37,663 bases of DNA from JAHEAO01 sp037968535 (GCA_037968535.1 JBBKVT010000083.1:1-37663), one strand, 5' to 3'. Numbered from the stretch's first letter, positions 8,473 to 21,200 are shown. Numbers and translations: made by a program. The notes: a model not told the origin generated them from the sequence alone.

Positions 8473-9048
8473 TCAGGCCGCCTGCAACGCTTTCACGGTC
8501 GCGCCGTAGCCGCCGCTTTCCATGAACGCAGTTTCGGGCGGGGTCGTCACCCGCGACAACGCCTGATTTCGGAACGGGAACCGACCGAAGCGGCGGATCA
8601 CCTCGCGGTGCGCTTTGGCGTGCAGCAGGTTGCCGGCCCCTGCCTCGCGCATCCGCGTCAGCATCAGGCGCACGCAACGGTCCTGATCGCTCAGGTTCTC
8701 GGAATGCATCAGCGGCATGTAGAAGAACTGCCGGGCCGGTTCATCAATTTTCATGTCCCAACCGCGAGAGATCGCGGCCTTGGCTGCGGCGCGGGCGACG
8801 GGATCGGTGGCAAAGGATTTGGCGGATCCGCGAAACATGTTGCGCGGGAACTGATCAGTCAGGATGATGTAGGCCAATGTCCCCGTTGGATACGTCAGCC
8901 ACAGGCTGTAGGCACCGGAATGCGCGGCATTCCAACTGCTCTCGAACCGGTCCCGTATTTGCTGGTCTAGGTCATCGCCACCCTTGTACCAGCCTTTAGG
9001 TCCGATTTCATCCAGCCAGTAGGCCAGAATGTCTTCAGGGTTCGCCAT
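8473..9048 (-). CDS. DUF924 family protein
   Basis: A 191-residue protein. Start ATG 9048 is set by an AGGAGG Shine-Dalgarno sequence immediately upstream; the frame is open to 9162, but that extension is not conserved in character. Family hallmarks are visible: ILAYWLDEIGPKGWYKG at the N-terminus, the LTDQFPRNMFRGSAKSFATD core, FFYMPLMHSENL, and the C-terminal RFGRFPFRNQALSR. Members are soluble all-helical TPR-like proteins common in proteobacteria, with no established reaction. It is flanked on the same strand by an MFS gene (82 bases upstream) and lpdA. Confidence 0.88.
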   Translation of the reverse strand: MANPEDILAYWLDEIGPKGWYKGGDDLDQQIRDRFESSWNAAHSGAYSLWLTYPTGTLAYIILTDQFPRNMFRGSAKSFATDPVARAAAKAAISRGWDMKIDEPARQFFYMPLMHSENLSDQDRCVRLMLTRMREAGAGNLLHAKAHREVIRRFGRFPFRNQALSRVTTPPETAFMESGGYGATVKALQAA

Positions 9049-9130
9049 GACCACCCTCCTCTTTGGTGTGTCCCCCAGACAAGGAAACCGTCTGCAAAAA
9101 TTCATGACTTGGCAAGACTTAACTCGCTTT

Positions 9131-10381
9131 CTACGTGGTTTGTTGATCTTCCGTGGACTCATTCGCCCATTCTTGCGCGGCCTCCAGCGTCACCGCAGAT
9201 GCCGTCGGCGATATGCCGACATATGCGCCGCGGTCCTGACCCTTGATCTTGCGGCGAGTCATCCTGTACGCGGCATATCCCGACATCGCGATCAACAGCG
9301 CCGCGATGAACAGCCAGAAACCGGATGGCCCGATGACCGACATGATCCAGCCGGTGATGACCGGACCACTGACCGCGCCGACACCGTTGATGAACAGCAA
9401 CCCGCCAGAGGCAGACGCCATGTCTTCGCGCTGCAGAAAGTCGTTGGTATAGGCCAAGAGCAACGAGTAGAGCGGGTTCGACACACCTCCCACGACGAAT
9501 GCGACGATGAGCAGGACAGTGAAGTTTCCGTCAAAGAACACGCCGACCAGACCGGCAATCCCTCCGACAAGGGCAATGCCGCAAATCAGAATGCGGCGGT
9601 CCATTCGGTCCGACAGCCAGCCGATCGGATATTGCATCAAAAGCGCGCCGATATAGACCGACGAGACAAAAACCGAGATCTGCTTGACCGTAAGCCCAAT
9701 TTCGGTCCCGTACACCGCCGCCATCCCGAACTGCGCAGCGAAAACCCCGCCCAGCAGGAAGATGCCGACGCATCCCAGGGGCGAGATGTAATACAGCTGG
9801 CGAAGCGTCATCGGCTTGGTGGTCTCGAAGGCCGGCGTCGGATTGACCGACAGCAGGATCGGCGCGAATGAGATCGACACCAAAACCGATGGGATCACGA
9901 AAAGGACGAAGCCGGCCGGATCGCCGAAAGCGATCAGGGCCTGTGCGGAGATGATCCCGATCATCTGCACCATCAGATAAAGCGAGAGTGACTTGCCGCG
10001 GTTTTCGTTGGTTGCCGCATTGTTCAGCCAACTTTCCGCCGTCACGTAGACAGCCGAGAAGCAAAACCCGATCGCAATCCGCAGTCCGATCCAGGCGATC
10101 GGCTCTGCCATCACCGGATAAAGGATCAAGATCGCCGAGATGAATGATCCCAGCGCCGCAAAGACCCTGACATGGCCGACGCGGCGGATCATTTCCGGCG
10201 CCATCCTGGATCCGCCAAGAAAGCCAAGGAAGTACGCCGCCATGATGATCGACATCTCGAAGGTCGTGAAGCCCTCGATCGCGCCCCGGATGCCCAAGAG
10301 CGTGCCCTGCAACCCGTTGCCTACCATCAGCAACATAAGGCCCAGCAAAAGCGGCCAGGCAGAGCGCAACACAGTAATCAT
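9131..10381 (-). CDS. MFS transporter, YcaD-like
   Basis: A 416-residue membrane protein with about twelve helices. The N-terminus (LLLMVGNGLQGTLLGIRG, then MSIIMAAYFLGFLGGS) resembles the YcaD branch of the major facilitator superfamily. The second half has YPIGWLSDRMDRRILI, the usual inter-helix D-R-hinge motif. I prefer ATG 10381, preceded by GGAG at seven bases; a TTG at 10393 is the alternative. The substrate is unknown. A 6-bp inverted repeat GCTCCG/CGGAGC (10396-10413) sits between queA and this start and may separate or regulate the two. Confidence 0.85.
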   Translation of the reverse strand: MITVLRSAWPLLLGLMLLMVGNGLQGTLLGIRGAIEGFTTFEMSIIMAAYFLGFLGGSRMAPEMIRRVGHVRVFAALGSFISAILILYPVMAEPIAWIGLRIAIGFCFSAVYVTAESWLNNAATNENRGKSLSLYLMVQMIGIISAQALIAFGDPAGFVLFVIPSVLVSISFAPILLSVNPTPAFETTKPMTLRQLYYISPLGCVGIFLLGGVFAAQFGMAAVYGTEIGLTVKQISVFVSSVYIGALLMQYPIGWLSDRMDRRILICGIALVGGIAGLVGVFFDGNFTVLLIVAFVVGGVSNPLYSLLLAYTNDFLQREDMASASGGLLFINGVGAVSGPVITGWIMSVIGPSGFWLFIAALLIAMSGYAAYRMTRRKIKGQDRGAYVGISPTASAVTLEAAQEWANESTEDQQTT

Positions 10382-10452
10382 CGCCAACTCCAAGCGCTCC
10401 GATAGTGCGGAGCTTACCGGTTATGCCATCTGTTTAGTGGCGCTTTTGCGAC

Positions 10453-11523
10453 TCAATCCTGCCGCTCGTCGCCGCCGGGTAACAAAAGCGAGGCGTCTCC
10501 GTAAGAGAAGAAACGGTAATCCTCGGCGATTGCGTGTTTATAGATCTCGCGGATCCGGTCGGTGCCCATCACCGCGGAAACCAGCATCATCAGCGTGGAC
10601 TTGGGCAGGTGGAAGTTTGTCATCAGCGCATCGGCCACCCGCAGCCTGTAGCCGGGCGTGATGAAAATGTCGGTCTCTCCCCGCCAGGGATGCAACTTGC
10701 CGTGCTCGTCCGCCGCAGACTCGATCAGCCGAAGGGCGGTGGTGCCCACCGGGATCACCCGATGACCCTCGGCGTGGGTGCGGTTCACGTCCGCAGCCGC
10801 TACAGCAGTTACCTCGCCCCACTCCGCATGCATCCGGTGCTGGCTGATGTCGTCCACCTTGACCGGAAGGAACGTCCCGGCACCGACATGCAGCGTAACG
10901 TGGGTGAAGTTCACACCCTTGTCGGCAAGACGTCGCAGCAGATCCTCGTCGAAATGCAGCGACGCCGTCGGGGCCGCGACCGCGCCCGATTCACGGGCCC
11001 AGACGGTCTGGTAGTCTTCACGGTCCAGATCATCGGCGGCGCGTTTGGCTGCGATGTAGGGCGGCAACGGCATCGCCCCAGAGCGCAGAAGTGCTGCATC
11101 GAAGGCGGCGCCTTGCAAATTGAACTTCAGGATTGCCGCACCATCGTCGCGGCCCATGACATCGGCGTAAAGATCGGATGCGAAGACAATACGCTCGCCG
11201 TCGCGAACTTTCCGCAGAGGCTTGATCAGTGCGCGCCAGGTCACATCGGGGCCGATCTGCAGCAGCGTCACTTCGATCCGCGCTTCGGTTGCGCCATCGG
11301 CACCGACGCGTCTGCGCACACCCGACAGTCGCGCCGGGATCACCCGTGTGTCGTTCAGGATCAGCCGATCGCCGGGTCGCAAGAGATCCGGAAGATCCCG
11401 CGCCCAACGATCTGCGATGCTGTCAGGTGTCGCAACCAGAAGTCGCGATGCACTGCGCGGTCGCGCCGGCCGCGTCGCGATCAGCCGCTCCGGCAAGTCG
11501 AAGTCGAAATCCGAAAGCTTCAT
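10453..11523 (-). CDS. queA: S-adenosylmethionine:tRNA ribosyltransferase-isomerase
   Basis: A 356-residue protein, normal length for QueA. It transfers the ribosyl moiety of SAM to 7-aminomethyl-7-deazaguanine in tRNA, giving epoxyqueuosine. The conserved starts and blocks are visible: MKLSDFDFDLPERLIA, RLILNDTRVIPARL, GAVAAPTASLHF, THVTLHVGAGTFLPV, HRVIPVGTTALR and FITPGYRLRVADALMTNFHLPKS (given here only as landmarks). Its ATG overlaps the stop of the large upstream AsmA-like gene (ATGA at 11520-11523), implying translational coupling. Confidence 0.97.
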   Translation of the reverse strand: MKLSDFDFDLPERLIATRPARPRSASRLLVATPDSIADRWARDLPDLLRPGDRLILNDTRVIPARLSGVRRRVGADGATEARIEVTLLQIGPDVTWRALIKPLRKVRDGERIVFASDLYADVMGRDDGAAILKFNLQGAAFDAALLRSGAMPLPPYIAAKRAADDLDREDYQTVWARESGAVAAPTASLHFDEDLLRRLADKGVNFTHVTLHVGAGTFLPVKVDDISQHRMHAEWGEVTAVAAADVNRTHAEGHRVIPVGTTALRLIESAADEHGKLHPWRGETDIFITPGYRLRVADALMTNFHLPKSTLMMLVSAVMGTDRIREIYKHAIAEDYRFFSYGDASLLLPGGDERQD

Positions 11524-14500
11524 CGGATCGGCGCGGGTGCAGGCGAGCGGAAAATGTCCCGGAACATCCCCGGTGTCAGTATCGACAGCGGATTGACCCG
11601 GACCACCGGCGCATCGGTCGCGCCGGTAAGCCGGAAATTGAACCCGAACAGCCCTTCGCCTTTTTTGGAGAATATCTGCCCAATGCCATTGAGAAAGTAG
11701 ATCGGTGACATCACGCCCTGAAAATCCATCTGTTTGGTGCGCAGGTCATAGACCCCATCAAGCGAAACGCCAAGCGACGGCCCGATCGCGCTGGACTTGG
11801 TCAAGGTAACCGACCGAGGCGACAGTCGGAACGCGGCTTCGACGGTGCTGAAGGCAATCCCCGGTCCGCTCAACTGGTCAAGTAGCCCCACGATCGAGAT
11901 CGCCGACAGCAGTTCTGTCAGCGCGGGCGCGTTCACGACCCGCGTGTTCGTTACGCTCAACTGCCCGCCATACACGCCGCGCTCTGCACGGGGCCGCAGG
12001 CTGAGGTTCATCGTGCCGCCCAAGGCATTGCGAAAGACCCCCGCATCCCGCAACACGCGCCCCGCGTCATCGCTGCTGATCCGGATCGTCGATCCGTTGG
12101 CGGACGGCACCAGACTGCCCTCGATGACCGCGCCGCCGTTGACCTTGCCAGTGAAGCTGCCTTCAGTGTCGGCGCCGCCCCCGATCGTTCCGGTCAGACC
12201 AAAAAGCGTGATCCCTTCCGACAGGATCAGGCGGTCGAGCGAAAGCTGGATCGGCGACGAACCAGCGCCCTGCCCGCCGGTCCCGAATGTGGCGTTACGG
12301 ATGTCGGCGGTGCCACCCCGGATCGCTATCGCCGGTGCCACCCCCGCGCCGCGCCCCGTCAGCGTGATGGGAGCGTCGAGCCAGCCGCCGACCTGAATCC
12401 TGTCGAAGGATGCGGTCTGCAACTGACCCGCTTCCGACAGCGTCACCTGACCCCCGGTGGCGTCGAGACCGGGGGCAGACAGGCTGAGCCCTTCGATTGC
12501 CGGAGCCGCGCCAAGCGCGCCTGACACCTGCAAGCGTCCAGCGGCATTCGCGGCTTTCCGCCAGCCCAGGGCCGCAATGTTCAGACTGATGCCAGTCAGG
12601 TCCGTTTCCAGATCGAAATGCGGTGCCACGCCGGTTTCAAGTTCGATCTGAAAGCGACCGGTGCCCGTGCCTGCAACCATGCTTTCGGGCAGGTTGATCG
12701 AGAACTCGTCCAGAAATGGCCGCGACAACGCGACCGTGCCGAAGACCTGGCTTTTGCCGGTTTCCGCTGGCGCGGCTCGCTTTTCCCAACTCATGGACAC
12801 CGCCGCCGCGCCTACCCGCGCCGGCCCTGAAATCGCAACCTTTTCCGGCGTCGCGGTCAGTGACAAACGGACCGCCGACAGCGCGCGCCCCTTCACCAGC
12901 ACGTCAGAGGTCACATCCAGCAGATCGGCGGTCACGCTGTAGGCCACGTCGCGCGGCGTCAGCCCCTTTCTGGTTTCGAACTGCGCCTCGGCTCGAAATG
13001 CCGTCCGGCCCTTGGCAAGCTCGACCGGCAACGTTGATTTGCGCAGGATGTTAAAGGGCGGCTCATTCAGCAACGACAGAGCCGCCGTGATTGACGATGT
13101 CCCCTGCAGGTTCAGAACTGCGATCGGCGGCTTCACCCGAGTGTCCTTTATCCGGTAAGTGGTGCCCGCAAGATCGACCGAACCGCCAAGCGGCGCCACG
13201 ACGACCCCTTTTTCCAGGGCAACGGAGAATGCGTAGTCGTCGAACGACGCATAGCCAGAGCCGCCGGTGATTTCCGGTAGGGTCTTCAGGAATCGGACGG
13301 TCGCATCGCTGAACTCAAAGCTTAAGCCGACCCGCGGCTTTTCGCCCGCGGCGGTGCGCACGGCCGCATGGATGTTGAACAAATCGCCGCTGCTGACATT
13401 CTGCTGGACCCAGGCCTGGGTCTTCGCCCCGAAATTCACCGGCCACAACGCCAGCAGGCGCTCGCGCGCCAGAGCGTCAGTGCCTATATCGACCGCCGCC
13501 TCCCATCCTTTGGGGCCGGCCCTGACCGAACCCTTGGCGTGCAGACGGTCAGACCCCTCGGCAAGATAGAGTTGGCCGATGTCCAGTTCGAACGGCGACA
13601 ATCGCATCCGGAAATCCACGGCGCCTTCGGAAAAGCGGACCGGTGCGGGGAAAAGCCCTTCGGCTTCGGCCTGCAACTCGCTCAGGCTGAACTGGCCCAG
13701 AAGGCTCGAGGGCCAGCCATTTCGATAGTCCTGCAGATAGGCCTGCCCGCTGCCCAACGCGCGCCCGGCCTCGGTCACCACACTGACTTCGGAAAACCGA
13801 ATTTGATCGAGCGCCGGATTATAGCGGAAATACACCTTGCCGGATTCGAAACCGATCGGTGTTGTCTGCGGGCTTGGCTGCAACGCGCCCGCCGCGATTT
13901 CAAGCGATCCGGCCAGAGATCCCAAACTGCCCGTCGGCAGGAATTCCGCGCGCACTGCCCCGGCGATCGGCGCATCGAGCACCCCGAGGAAACTGAGGAC
14001 CGGGCTTTGCAAGGCAATATCGCCCGCCGCCGCGTTCTCGAACGTCGTGGTCAACGACGCCGAGGAATCGCGCTTGTCCGTGTGCAGGCCCAGCACCATT
14101 CTGGCGAGATCGTCGGTGCCGTTGAAAATGTCGAACGAGATGGCATAATCCAGCGAGTCCTGATCCTGCCGGATCTGCAACCGGCCCTCGGTCACCTGCC
14201 AGAAGCGACCGGATCGAGCATCCTCGACCGTGATCGTCAGGTCTCCGGCCTCGATCAGATTTATTGCCTTGAGCGGGCTGGAGGCAAAGATCCGTTCGAC
14301 TTCGTCCAGCACCACCGGCAGCGATCCGCTGGCCCCGCTGACAGCCCCGAACGTCAGATCGAACTGACCGTCGGCTCGGCGACGCACGACGATCTGGGCG
14401 CCATTGAGGCGCAGGACGTCCGGTTCGAAGCGGCCTTCAAGCAATGTCCGCAACGAGAACCGCGCACCCACGTTATTGAGCCGCGCAACCTCTACACCGC

Positions 14501-14789
14501 GGGCATCGAAGATCCCCACATTGCGCAGCACGAGACGCGGCACACCGCGATCGTCCACCTCCAGCGCCAGTTGACCCAGCGAAATGCGCCCCTGCTCGAA
14601 ACTGTCATTGACCCGCCGGATAGCCTGATCGGTGATCCAGGCGGGCGCGGTCAATGATCGTCCCGTGACGGACAGGCCGGCAAGGCCAAGCAGGGCAAGC
14701 AGGAAGGCAATGCTCAACAGCATCCAAAGCCCGAAACGGCGGCGCCGGCGGCGCGGTCTTTTCAGTGGCTCAATTGGGTCGTCTGTCAT
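11520..14789 (-). CDS. Large AsmA/YhdP-like inner-membrane-anchored envelope protein
   Basis: A 1089-residue protein from ATG 14789 (MTDDPIEP); an ATG at 14837 would add 16 residues, and neither start has a clear Shine-Dalgarno sequence. A cluster of Arg residues precedes one membrane helix (about residues 22-44, LWMLLSIAFLLALLGLAGL). The rest is a very long periplasmic, beta-rich repetitive region. Near the C-terminus is an AsmA-like block (residues about 950-1060: TELLSAISIVGLLDQLSG, SPRSVTLTKSSAIGPSLG, then a DFQGVMSPIYFLNGIGQ stretch). AsmA-like proteins of the YhdP/TamB type form hydrophobic grooves that carry phospholipids to the outer membrane, so that role is plausible here. It overlaps queA by four bases. 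Confidence 0.8.
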   Translation of the reverse strand: MTDDPIEPLKRPRRRRRRFGLWMLLSIAFLLALLGLAGLSVTGRSLTAPAWITDQAIRRVNDSFEQGRISLGQLALEVDDRGVPRLVLRNVGIFDARGVEVARLNNVGARFSLRTLLEGRFEPDVLRLNGAQIVVRRRADGQFDLTFGAVSGASGSLPVVLDEVERIFASSPLKAINLIEAGDLTITVEDARSGRFWQVTEGRLQIRQDQDSLDYAISFDIFNGTDDLARMVLGLHTDKRDSSASLTTTFENAAAGDIALQSPVLSFLGVLDAPIAGAVRAEFLPTGSLGSLAGSLEIAAGALQPSPQTTPIGFESGKVYFRYNPALDQIRFSEVSVVTEAGRALGSGQAYLQDYRNGWPSSLLGQFSLSELQAEAEGLFPAPVRFSEGAVDFRMRLSPFELDIGQLYLAEGSDRLHAKGSVRAGPKGWEAAVDIGTDALARERLLALWPVNFGAKTQAWVQQNVSSGDLFNIHAAVRTAAGEKPRVGLSFEFSDATVRFLKTLPEITGGSGYASFDDYAFSVALEKGVVVAPLGGSVDLAGTTYRIKDTRVKPPIAVLNLQGTSSITAALSLLNEPPFNILRKSTLPVELAKGRTAFRAEAQFETRKGLTPRDVAYSVTADLLDVTSDVLVKGRALSAVRLSLTATPEKVAISGPARVGAAAVSMSWEKRAAPAETGKSQVFGTVALSRPFLDEFSINLPESMVAGTGTGRFQIELETGVAPHFDLETDLTGISLNIAALGWRKAANAAGRLQVSGALGAAPAIEGLSLSAPGLDATGGQVTLSEAGQLQTASFDRIQVGGWLDAPITLTGRGAGVAPAIAIRGGTADIRNATFGTGGQGAGSSPIQLSLDRLILSEGITLFGLTGTIGGGADTEGSFTGKVNGGAVIEGSLVPSANGSTIRISSDDAGRVLRDAGVFRNALGGTMNLSLRPRAERGVYGGQLSVTNTRVVNAPALTELLSAISIVGLLDQLSGPGIAFSTVEAAFRLSPRSVTLTKSSAIGPSLGVSLDGVYDLRTKQMDFQGVMSPIYFLNGIGQIFSKKGEGLFGFNFRLTGATDAPVVRVNPLSILTPGMFRDIFRSPAPAPIR

Positions 14790-14954
14790 CGATCTGCTGT
14801 CGGCTCTTGTGCATCGGCCTCTGCCTTTGGCCTTCATAGACGCCAGACGCGGCCCCGAACAGAACCCAATTCAACCTTAGGCCCAACAGATCGTGATCCG
14901 GAGGCCAGTTGATCCCCAAGTGTCGAGTTCAACCGATATGCCGGATGGCTTCGC

Positions 14955-16688
<1,734 letters not shown>

Positions 16689-16725
16689 CTTCCCACCTTC
16701 ACGACGCTTCGGACCGCTCACCCCA

Positions 16726-18225
16726 TCAGAGCGACGGCAATGCGGCCTCCGACAATTCCGACCGTCCTTGTTTTGGCATAACCAGAACCAGCCCCGAAAC
16801 CAGACAGGCCAATGCGGCCCAGATCCAGATCGTCATGGTCTCGTCCAGCAAGATGACACTCCACAAGATGCCCCCGGCGGTCATGGAATAGCCCGCTTGA
16901 CTTGCAAAGACCGCGCCGGTCGTCCGGATAGTGAAGATCAGCAAGACCGTGCTGAAAGAGCTGATCACGGCAATCAACACGAATGGCACGCCAAACTCGC
17001 GCAACGCGATGTCAGCGCCAATGAACTCGCCCGTGACCAGCGTGATCGGCATCAAGATAATTGCGGCCGCGAAAATGATCCCGGTCGATGTTGCCAGAAT
17101 ATCTGCATTCTTGTCCGGCATCGCTGAAATCAAGATGTCTTCGACAGCGTAACACAGCGGAACTGCCAGCACTGCGACAATCCAGAGCCAGCCCGACGCG
17201 CCGGTCTCGTCACTGCCCGGAATGATGATCAGGATGACACAGCACAGCCCAAGGCTCAGTCCGACAAACCGTTTGAAACTGGGCGCTTCAAGCCCGATGC
17301 TGGCCGCGAGGATGAAGACGATGAAGGATTCCGCAGCCAGCACGATCGCGATGATGACTGCTGGCACATGTGCCGCGACCCAGAACAGGAACAATTGCGG
17401 CAGCACCCCACCGATCAGGCCGAGCAGCAAGTAGCGCCTGATGTCCGGCCAGCGAGAGCTGGGATAGCGACCGGTGGCCACTGACACCAACGCCATGATC
17501 CCGGCGCTGATGCCGAGCGTCCAGAATGCAACGCCGAGCGGCGTCAGGCCATCAAGCATGACGATCCGGGACAGTGACGGGATCAGGCCCCAAGCCACGC
17601 CCAACAGCAGCAGCAGAAAACCGCCCTTCAACAGGCTGATCTGATTACGTAAATTCTGTTCCCGGCGATAGACTTCGCTGGCCATTTGCAGAAAAACCCG
17701 CGAGAGGTTGCCAAGCTGATCGGACCGCTCTGCGATGTCATCCAGTTCAAGCCGGGCCGGATCGAAATCCCGGCCCTCGATCGTCAAGCTTGCCTCGGCA
17801 AGCCGATCGACTTGGTGCAAATACTCCAGCTCCTGGTCGCGGAGTCGCTTGCGTTCCAATCCCGCGCCCAACCGCGCTTTCAACAGGACAGGATTGAACG
17901 ACTTGGTCAGGAAATCATCGGCGCCCATTTCGATCGCTCGGACTGCGTCTTCGGTATCCTCGAGCGACGAAATGACGATGACCGGAATATCGCGCAGCCC
18001 TGGCGCGGCTTTCATCCGGGCCAACACTTCGAAGCCGTCCATCTCTGGCATGATGATGTCCAAAAGCACGATGTCGAAGTCGTCTTCGGCGAGCCGTTCG
18101 AGACATTGGATCCCGTTGGAAACCGTTTCGACGGAGTGGCCGAGGTTGCGCACGGCGAGCGACAGTTTCAGCCGGTTCGTCTTGTGATCATCGACGACCA
18201 GCACCCGGCCCTTGTGATCTTCCAT
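16726..18225 (-). CDS. Response-regulator receiver domain fused to an EamA/DMT transporter
   Basis: A 499-residue protein; ATG 18225 follows GGGGA. Residues 5-120 are a REC domain with acidic pair Asp12-Asp13 (VVDDHKTN), phospho-acceptor Asp56 (VLLDIIMPEMDG), Ser86 and Lys108 (LTKSF, with Ser where Pro is usual). Residues 121-200 are a charged helical linker. Residues 201-485 hold ten hydrophobic helices typical of EamA drug/metabolite transporters, including a conserved second half (TTGAVFASQAGYSMTAGGIL, then LLDE, then LACLVSGLVLV). No DNA-binding or enzymatic output domain is present. It follows the hybrid kinase by 27 bases and is the evident target of that relay. The likely role is transport gated by phosphorylation, at the inner membrane. 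The substrate is unknown. Confidence 0.9.
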   Translation of the reverse strand: MEDHKGRVLVVDDHKTNRLKLSLAVRNLGHSVETVSNGIQCLERLAEDDFDIVLLDIIMPEMDGFEVLARMKAAPGLRDIPVIVISSLEDTEDAVRAIEMGADDFLTKSFNPVLLKARLGAGLERKRLRDQELEYLHQVDRLAEASLTIEGRDFDPARLELDDIAERSDQLGNLSRVFLQMASEVYRREQNLRNQISLLKGGFLLLLLGVAWGLIPSLSRIVMLDGLTPLGVAFWTLGISAGIMALVSVATGRYPSSRWPDIRRYLLLGLIGGVLPQLFLFWVAAHVPAVIIAIVLAAESFIVFILAASIGLEAPSFKRFVGLSLGLCCVILIIIPGSDETGASGWLWIVAVLAVPLCYAVEDILISAMPDKNADILATSTGIIFAAAIILMPITLVTGEFIGADIALREFGVPFVLIAVISSFSTVLLIFTIRTTGAVFASQAGYSMTAGGILWSVILLDETMTIWIWAALACLVSGLVLVMPKQGRSELSEAALPSL

Positions 18226-18252
18226 CAGTTCCCCGCAAGATATCTTGTTTAG

Positions 18253-21200
18253 TTAATGATTCGAAAGACTTCTGTGTAAGTCTTCATGCGCAATGCGATG
18301 CAGGTCCGACATCCGGTCCAACATCGGTTTGATCTCGGCAAGATCGCCCGAACGGGCGCGTTCTTCCAGCGCTGCGGACACAGCCGCCAGATCGCCCGCG
18401 CCAAAGTCGGTTGCGCTGGATTTCATTGTATGTGCGGCGCGACGCAAACCCTGAGCATCCTGTTCGGCAGCGGCGGTTTGCGCCTGCGCGATCAGGCCGG
18501 GGCCTTCATCGAGAAAGCTCTGAATCAAATCATCGAGGGCAGCCCGGCCGCCTCCGATCACCTCGAGCAAAGTGTTCAGCGCTTTGGGGTCGAGTGTCGG
18601 GCGGGTCATTGGATCGACCTCCTTTCCATTTGCGAGCGGGTTCAGAGCCGCCGCTGCATCTGCACATCCTTCAAGCGCCTTCACCAACGCCTCGACACGG
18701 ATCGGCTTGCTGACATAATCGCACATCCCCGCCGCGATGAAACGTTCCCTGTCGCCATCCATCGCGTTGGCGGTCACCGCGATTATGCGGGGGCGGGTTC
18801 CGGCAGGGTAAGTTGCGATGATCTGCCGGGTCGCTTCCAACCCGTCGATTTCCGGCATCTCAATGTCCATGAGCACGACATCGTAGGTTTGCCGCGCCAC
18901 AGCCTCCAGCACTTCCTTGCCATTGCCGGCGACATCCGACTGATAGCCCAACCGCTTCAGGATCAGCCGCCCCAACTTCTGATTGGTCGAGTTGTCGTCG
19001 GCCAGAAGTATGCGCAGCGGCAGACGTCGTGCCAGCGACTCGTCATACGATTGGGTTTTCCTGCCGATCCGGTCGATGACGCGAACCGGCTTGCCCGCGA
19101 AAATGCTCAGCAGGGTGTTCAGCAAGGGTGACGGCTTGATCGGTTTCGCCAGCACATCGGCGAAACCCACCTCTGCCAAGTTGCCGGCGTCATGGTCTTG
19201 CGACTGCCCGATCGAACTGAGAAGCACGACAGGGACATCGGCAGGTTCATGCGCCCTGCGAATCGCGCGGGCGAGATCGATCCCGTCCATGTCGGGCATG
19301 TTCATGTCGAGGATAGCGACGTCGAACGACCGACCCTGCTTGATCCAGTCCAGGGCTTCATGCGGGCTGCCTGTCGCGACGGGCTGCATCGACCATTGCG
19401 ACAATTGCCGGGTCAGAAGTATCCTGTTCGTGTGGTTGTCATCAACAATCAGCGCCGATTTGCCGTCAAGATCCGGCCGACCTTCGTTGAGGTTCACCTT
19501 GTGGATTGCCTCAGCCCTGGGCGCGACCATGGTGAAATGGAAAGTGGTCCCTTCGCCCGGCGTGCTGTCCAGCCAGATTTCTCCCCCCATGAGTTGCACC
19601 AGCCGTTGACTGATCGCCAGACCAAGTCCGGTGCCCCCGAACCGTCGCGTGGTCGAGGCATCGACCTGGGTGAAGGACTGGAACAATTGCCCCGCCCGGT
19701 CCGCTGGAATGCCAATCCCGGTGTCGCGCACATTGAACGCCAGCCGGCAGAGGTCGTCTGGACCGTTGGCGCCGTCGCTTTTCTCACCCGAGACCGTCAG
19801 CACGACCTCTCCGCGTTCAGTAAATTTAATCGCATTGTTCAAGAGGTTCAGAAGGATCTGCCGAAGCCGTGTCGCATCCGAGACGATACTTTCCGGTGTG
19901 CCAGGTTCGATGAAATAGACCAGATCAATTCCCTTACGCGCCGCCGACATCGCGACGAGATCCAGCGCGCCCTCGACGCAATCGCGCAAGTCGAATGGCA
20001 GCTTTTCTAGATCAAGCTTGCCAGCCTCGACCTTCGAAAAATCAAGGATGTCATTGATCACGGTCAGAAGGGTTTCCGCGCTTTCATTGATCGTCTTGGC
20101 GTATTCGATCTGAGCGGCGGACAGCGGTGTGTCCAGCAACAGGTTGCTCATACCGATCACGCCGTTCATTGGGGTTCGGATCTCGTGGCTCATGTTCGCA
20201 AGGAACTGGCTTTTGGCCGAAGTCGCTCGCAGCGCCACGTCCCGTGCCTCCGCAAGGCTTCCGACCATCTCGCTTAGCTCGATCTCTTTTCGCTTGGCCT
20301 CGGAAATGTCGGAGTACACGCCGACGATGCCGCCATCCTCAGTTTTCCGTTCGCTGATCCGAAGCCAGCTACCGTTGGCCCGTTCCTGTTCGAACGGACC
20401 GGACGGTTCGCGATGAAGCTGCAATCTTTGCACGACCCAGTCGTCGCCAGCGCCGCTGTTCGCCTTGACCAATCCGGTCTTGCTGACATGATCAGCGATG
20501 CTCGAAAATGAGAGGCCCGGCTTAATCGTCAGTCCGGTCCCCGCATACATTTCCTGGTAGCGCTGGTTGCAGATTACCAGCCTGTCCTCTGCATCAAACA
20601 AGGCAAATCCCTCGCTGACCGCCTCAATCGCCTCGACAAGTTGAGTCTTGGTTCTCTGCAGACCCCGTTCGGCTTCGTCCCGCAGATCGGTCAGCCGCTG
20701 GCGTTCGATCAGGCTGTCGCGAAACATCGACAGTGTGCGGGTCATGGCACCGATCTCGTCCCTGCCCTCTTTCGGCAACGGCGCGTTCAAATCACCATCG
20801 GAAATCCGCGTGATCGACGCCAGAAGTCGCCGCAAAGGCGAAGTGATTGAACCCACGACAAGCAGGGTCAGAAGCAGACCCACCAGCGCCGCCGCGATCA
20901 CCAGATACGTTGAAAGCCGGACCGCGCGGGTCGCTTCCGAATATGCGAGATCCGCCTTGACCGCAGCGGCCGCTTCAAGTTCCGCCACGAGTGCGCGAAT
21001 TTCATCGTCGACGACGCGGATATGGCCCTGCCCCTTGGCTACAAGCGAATTCCCGAGTACTCGCTGATCTGCGGTATAGGCATCGACCGCCAGAAAAGAC
21101 TGGTCCACAATGCTGTCGATTTCCGCGCGGATCGTTGTAACCCGACCGGGCGCCACTGCCTGCAGAATGTCCAGTTCGCCCTCAAGTTTCGCCCGGGCGT

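Noticed and set aside
13368..14657. Long plus-strand open frame (about 430 codons) opposite the AsmA-like gene
   Set aside because: It is antisense to a clear coding gene, has no ribosome site, and its translation is rich in Arg, Gln and His with no domain. It is a GC-rich shadow frame.
16726..18225. Reading the REC-EamA gene as two genes with a missed internal stop
   Set aside because: The frame is continuous through the linker. No ribosome site or good start codon was noticed near residue 200 that would mark a separate EamA gene.
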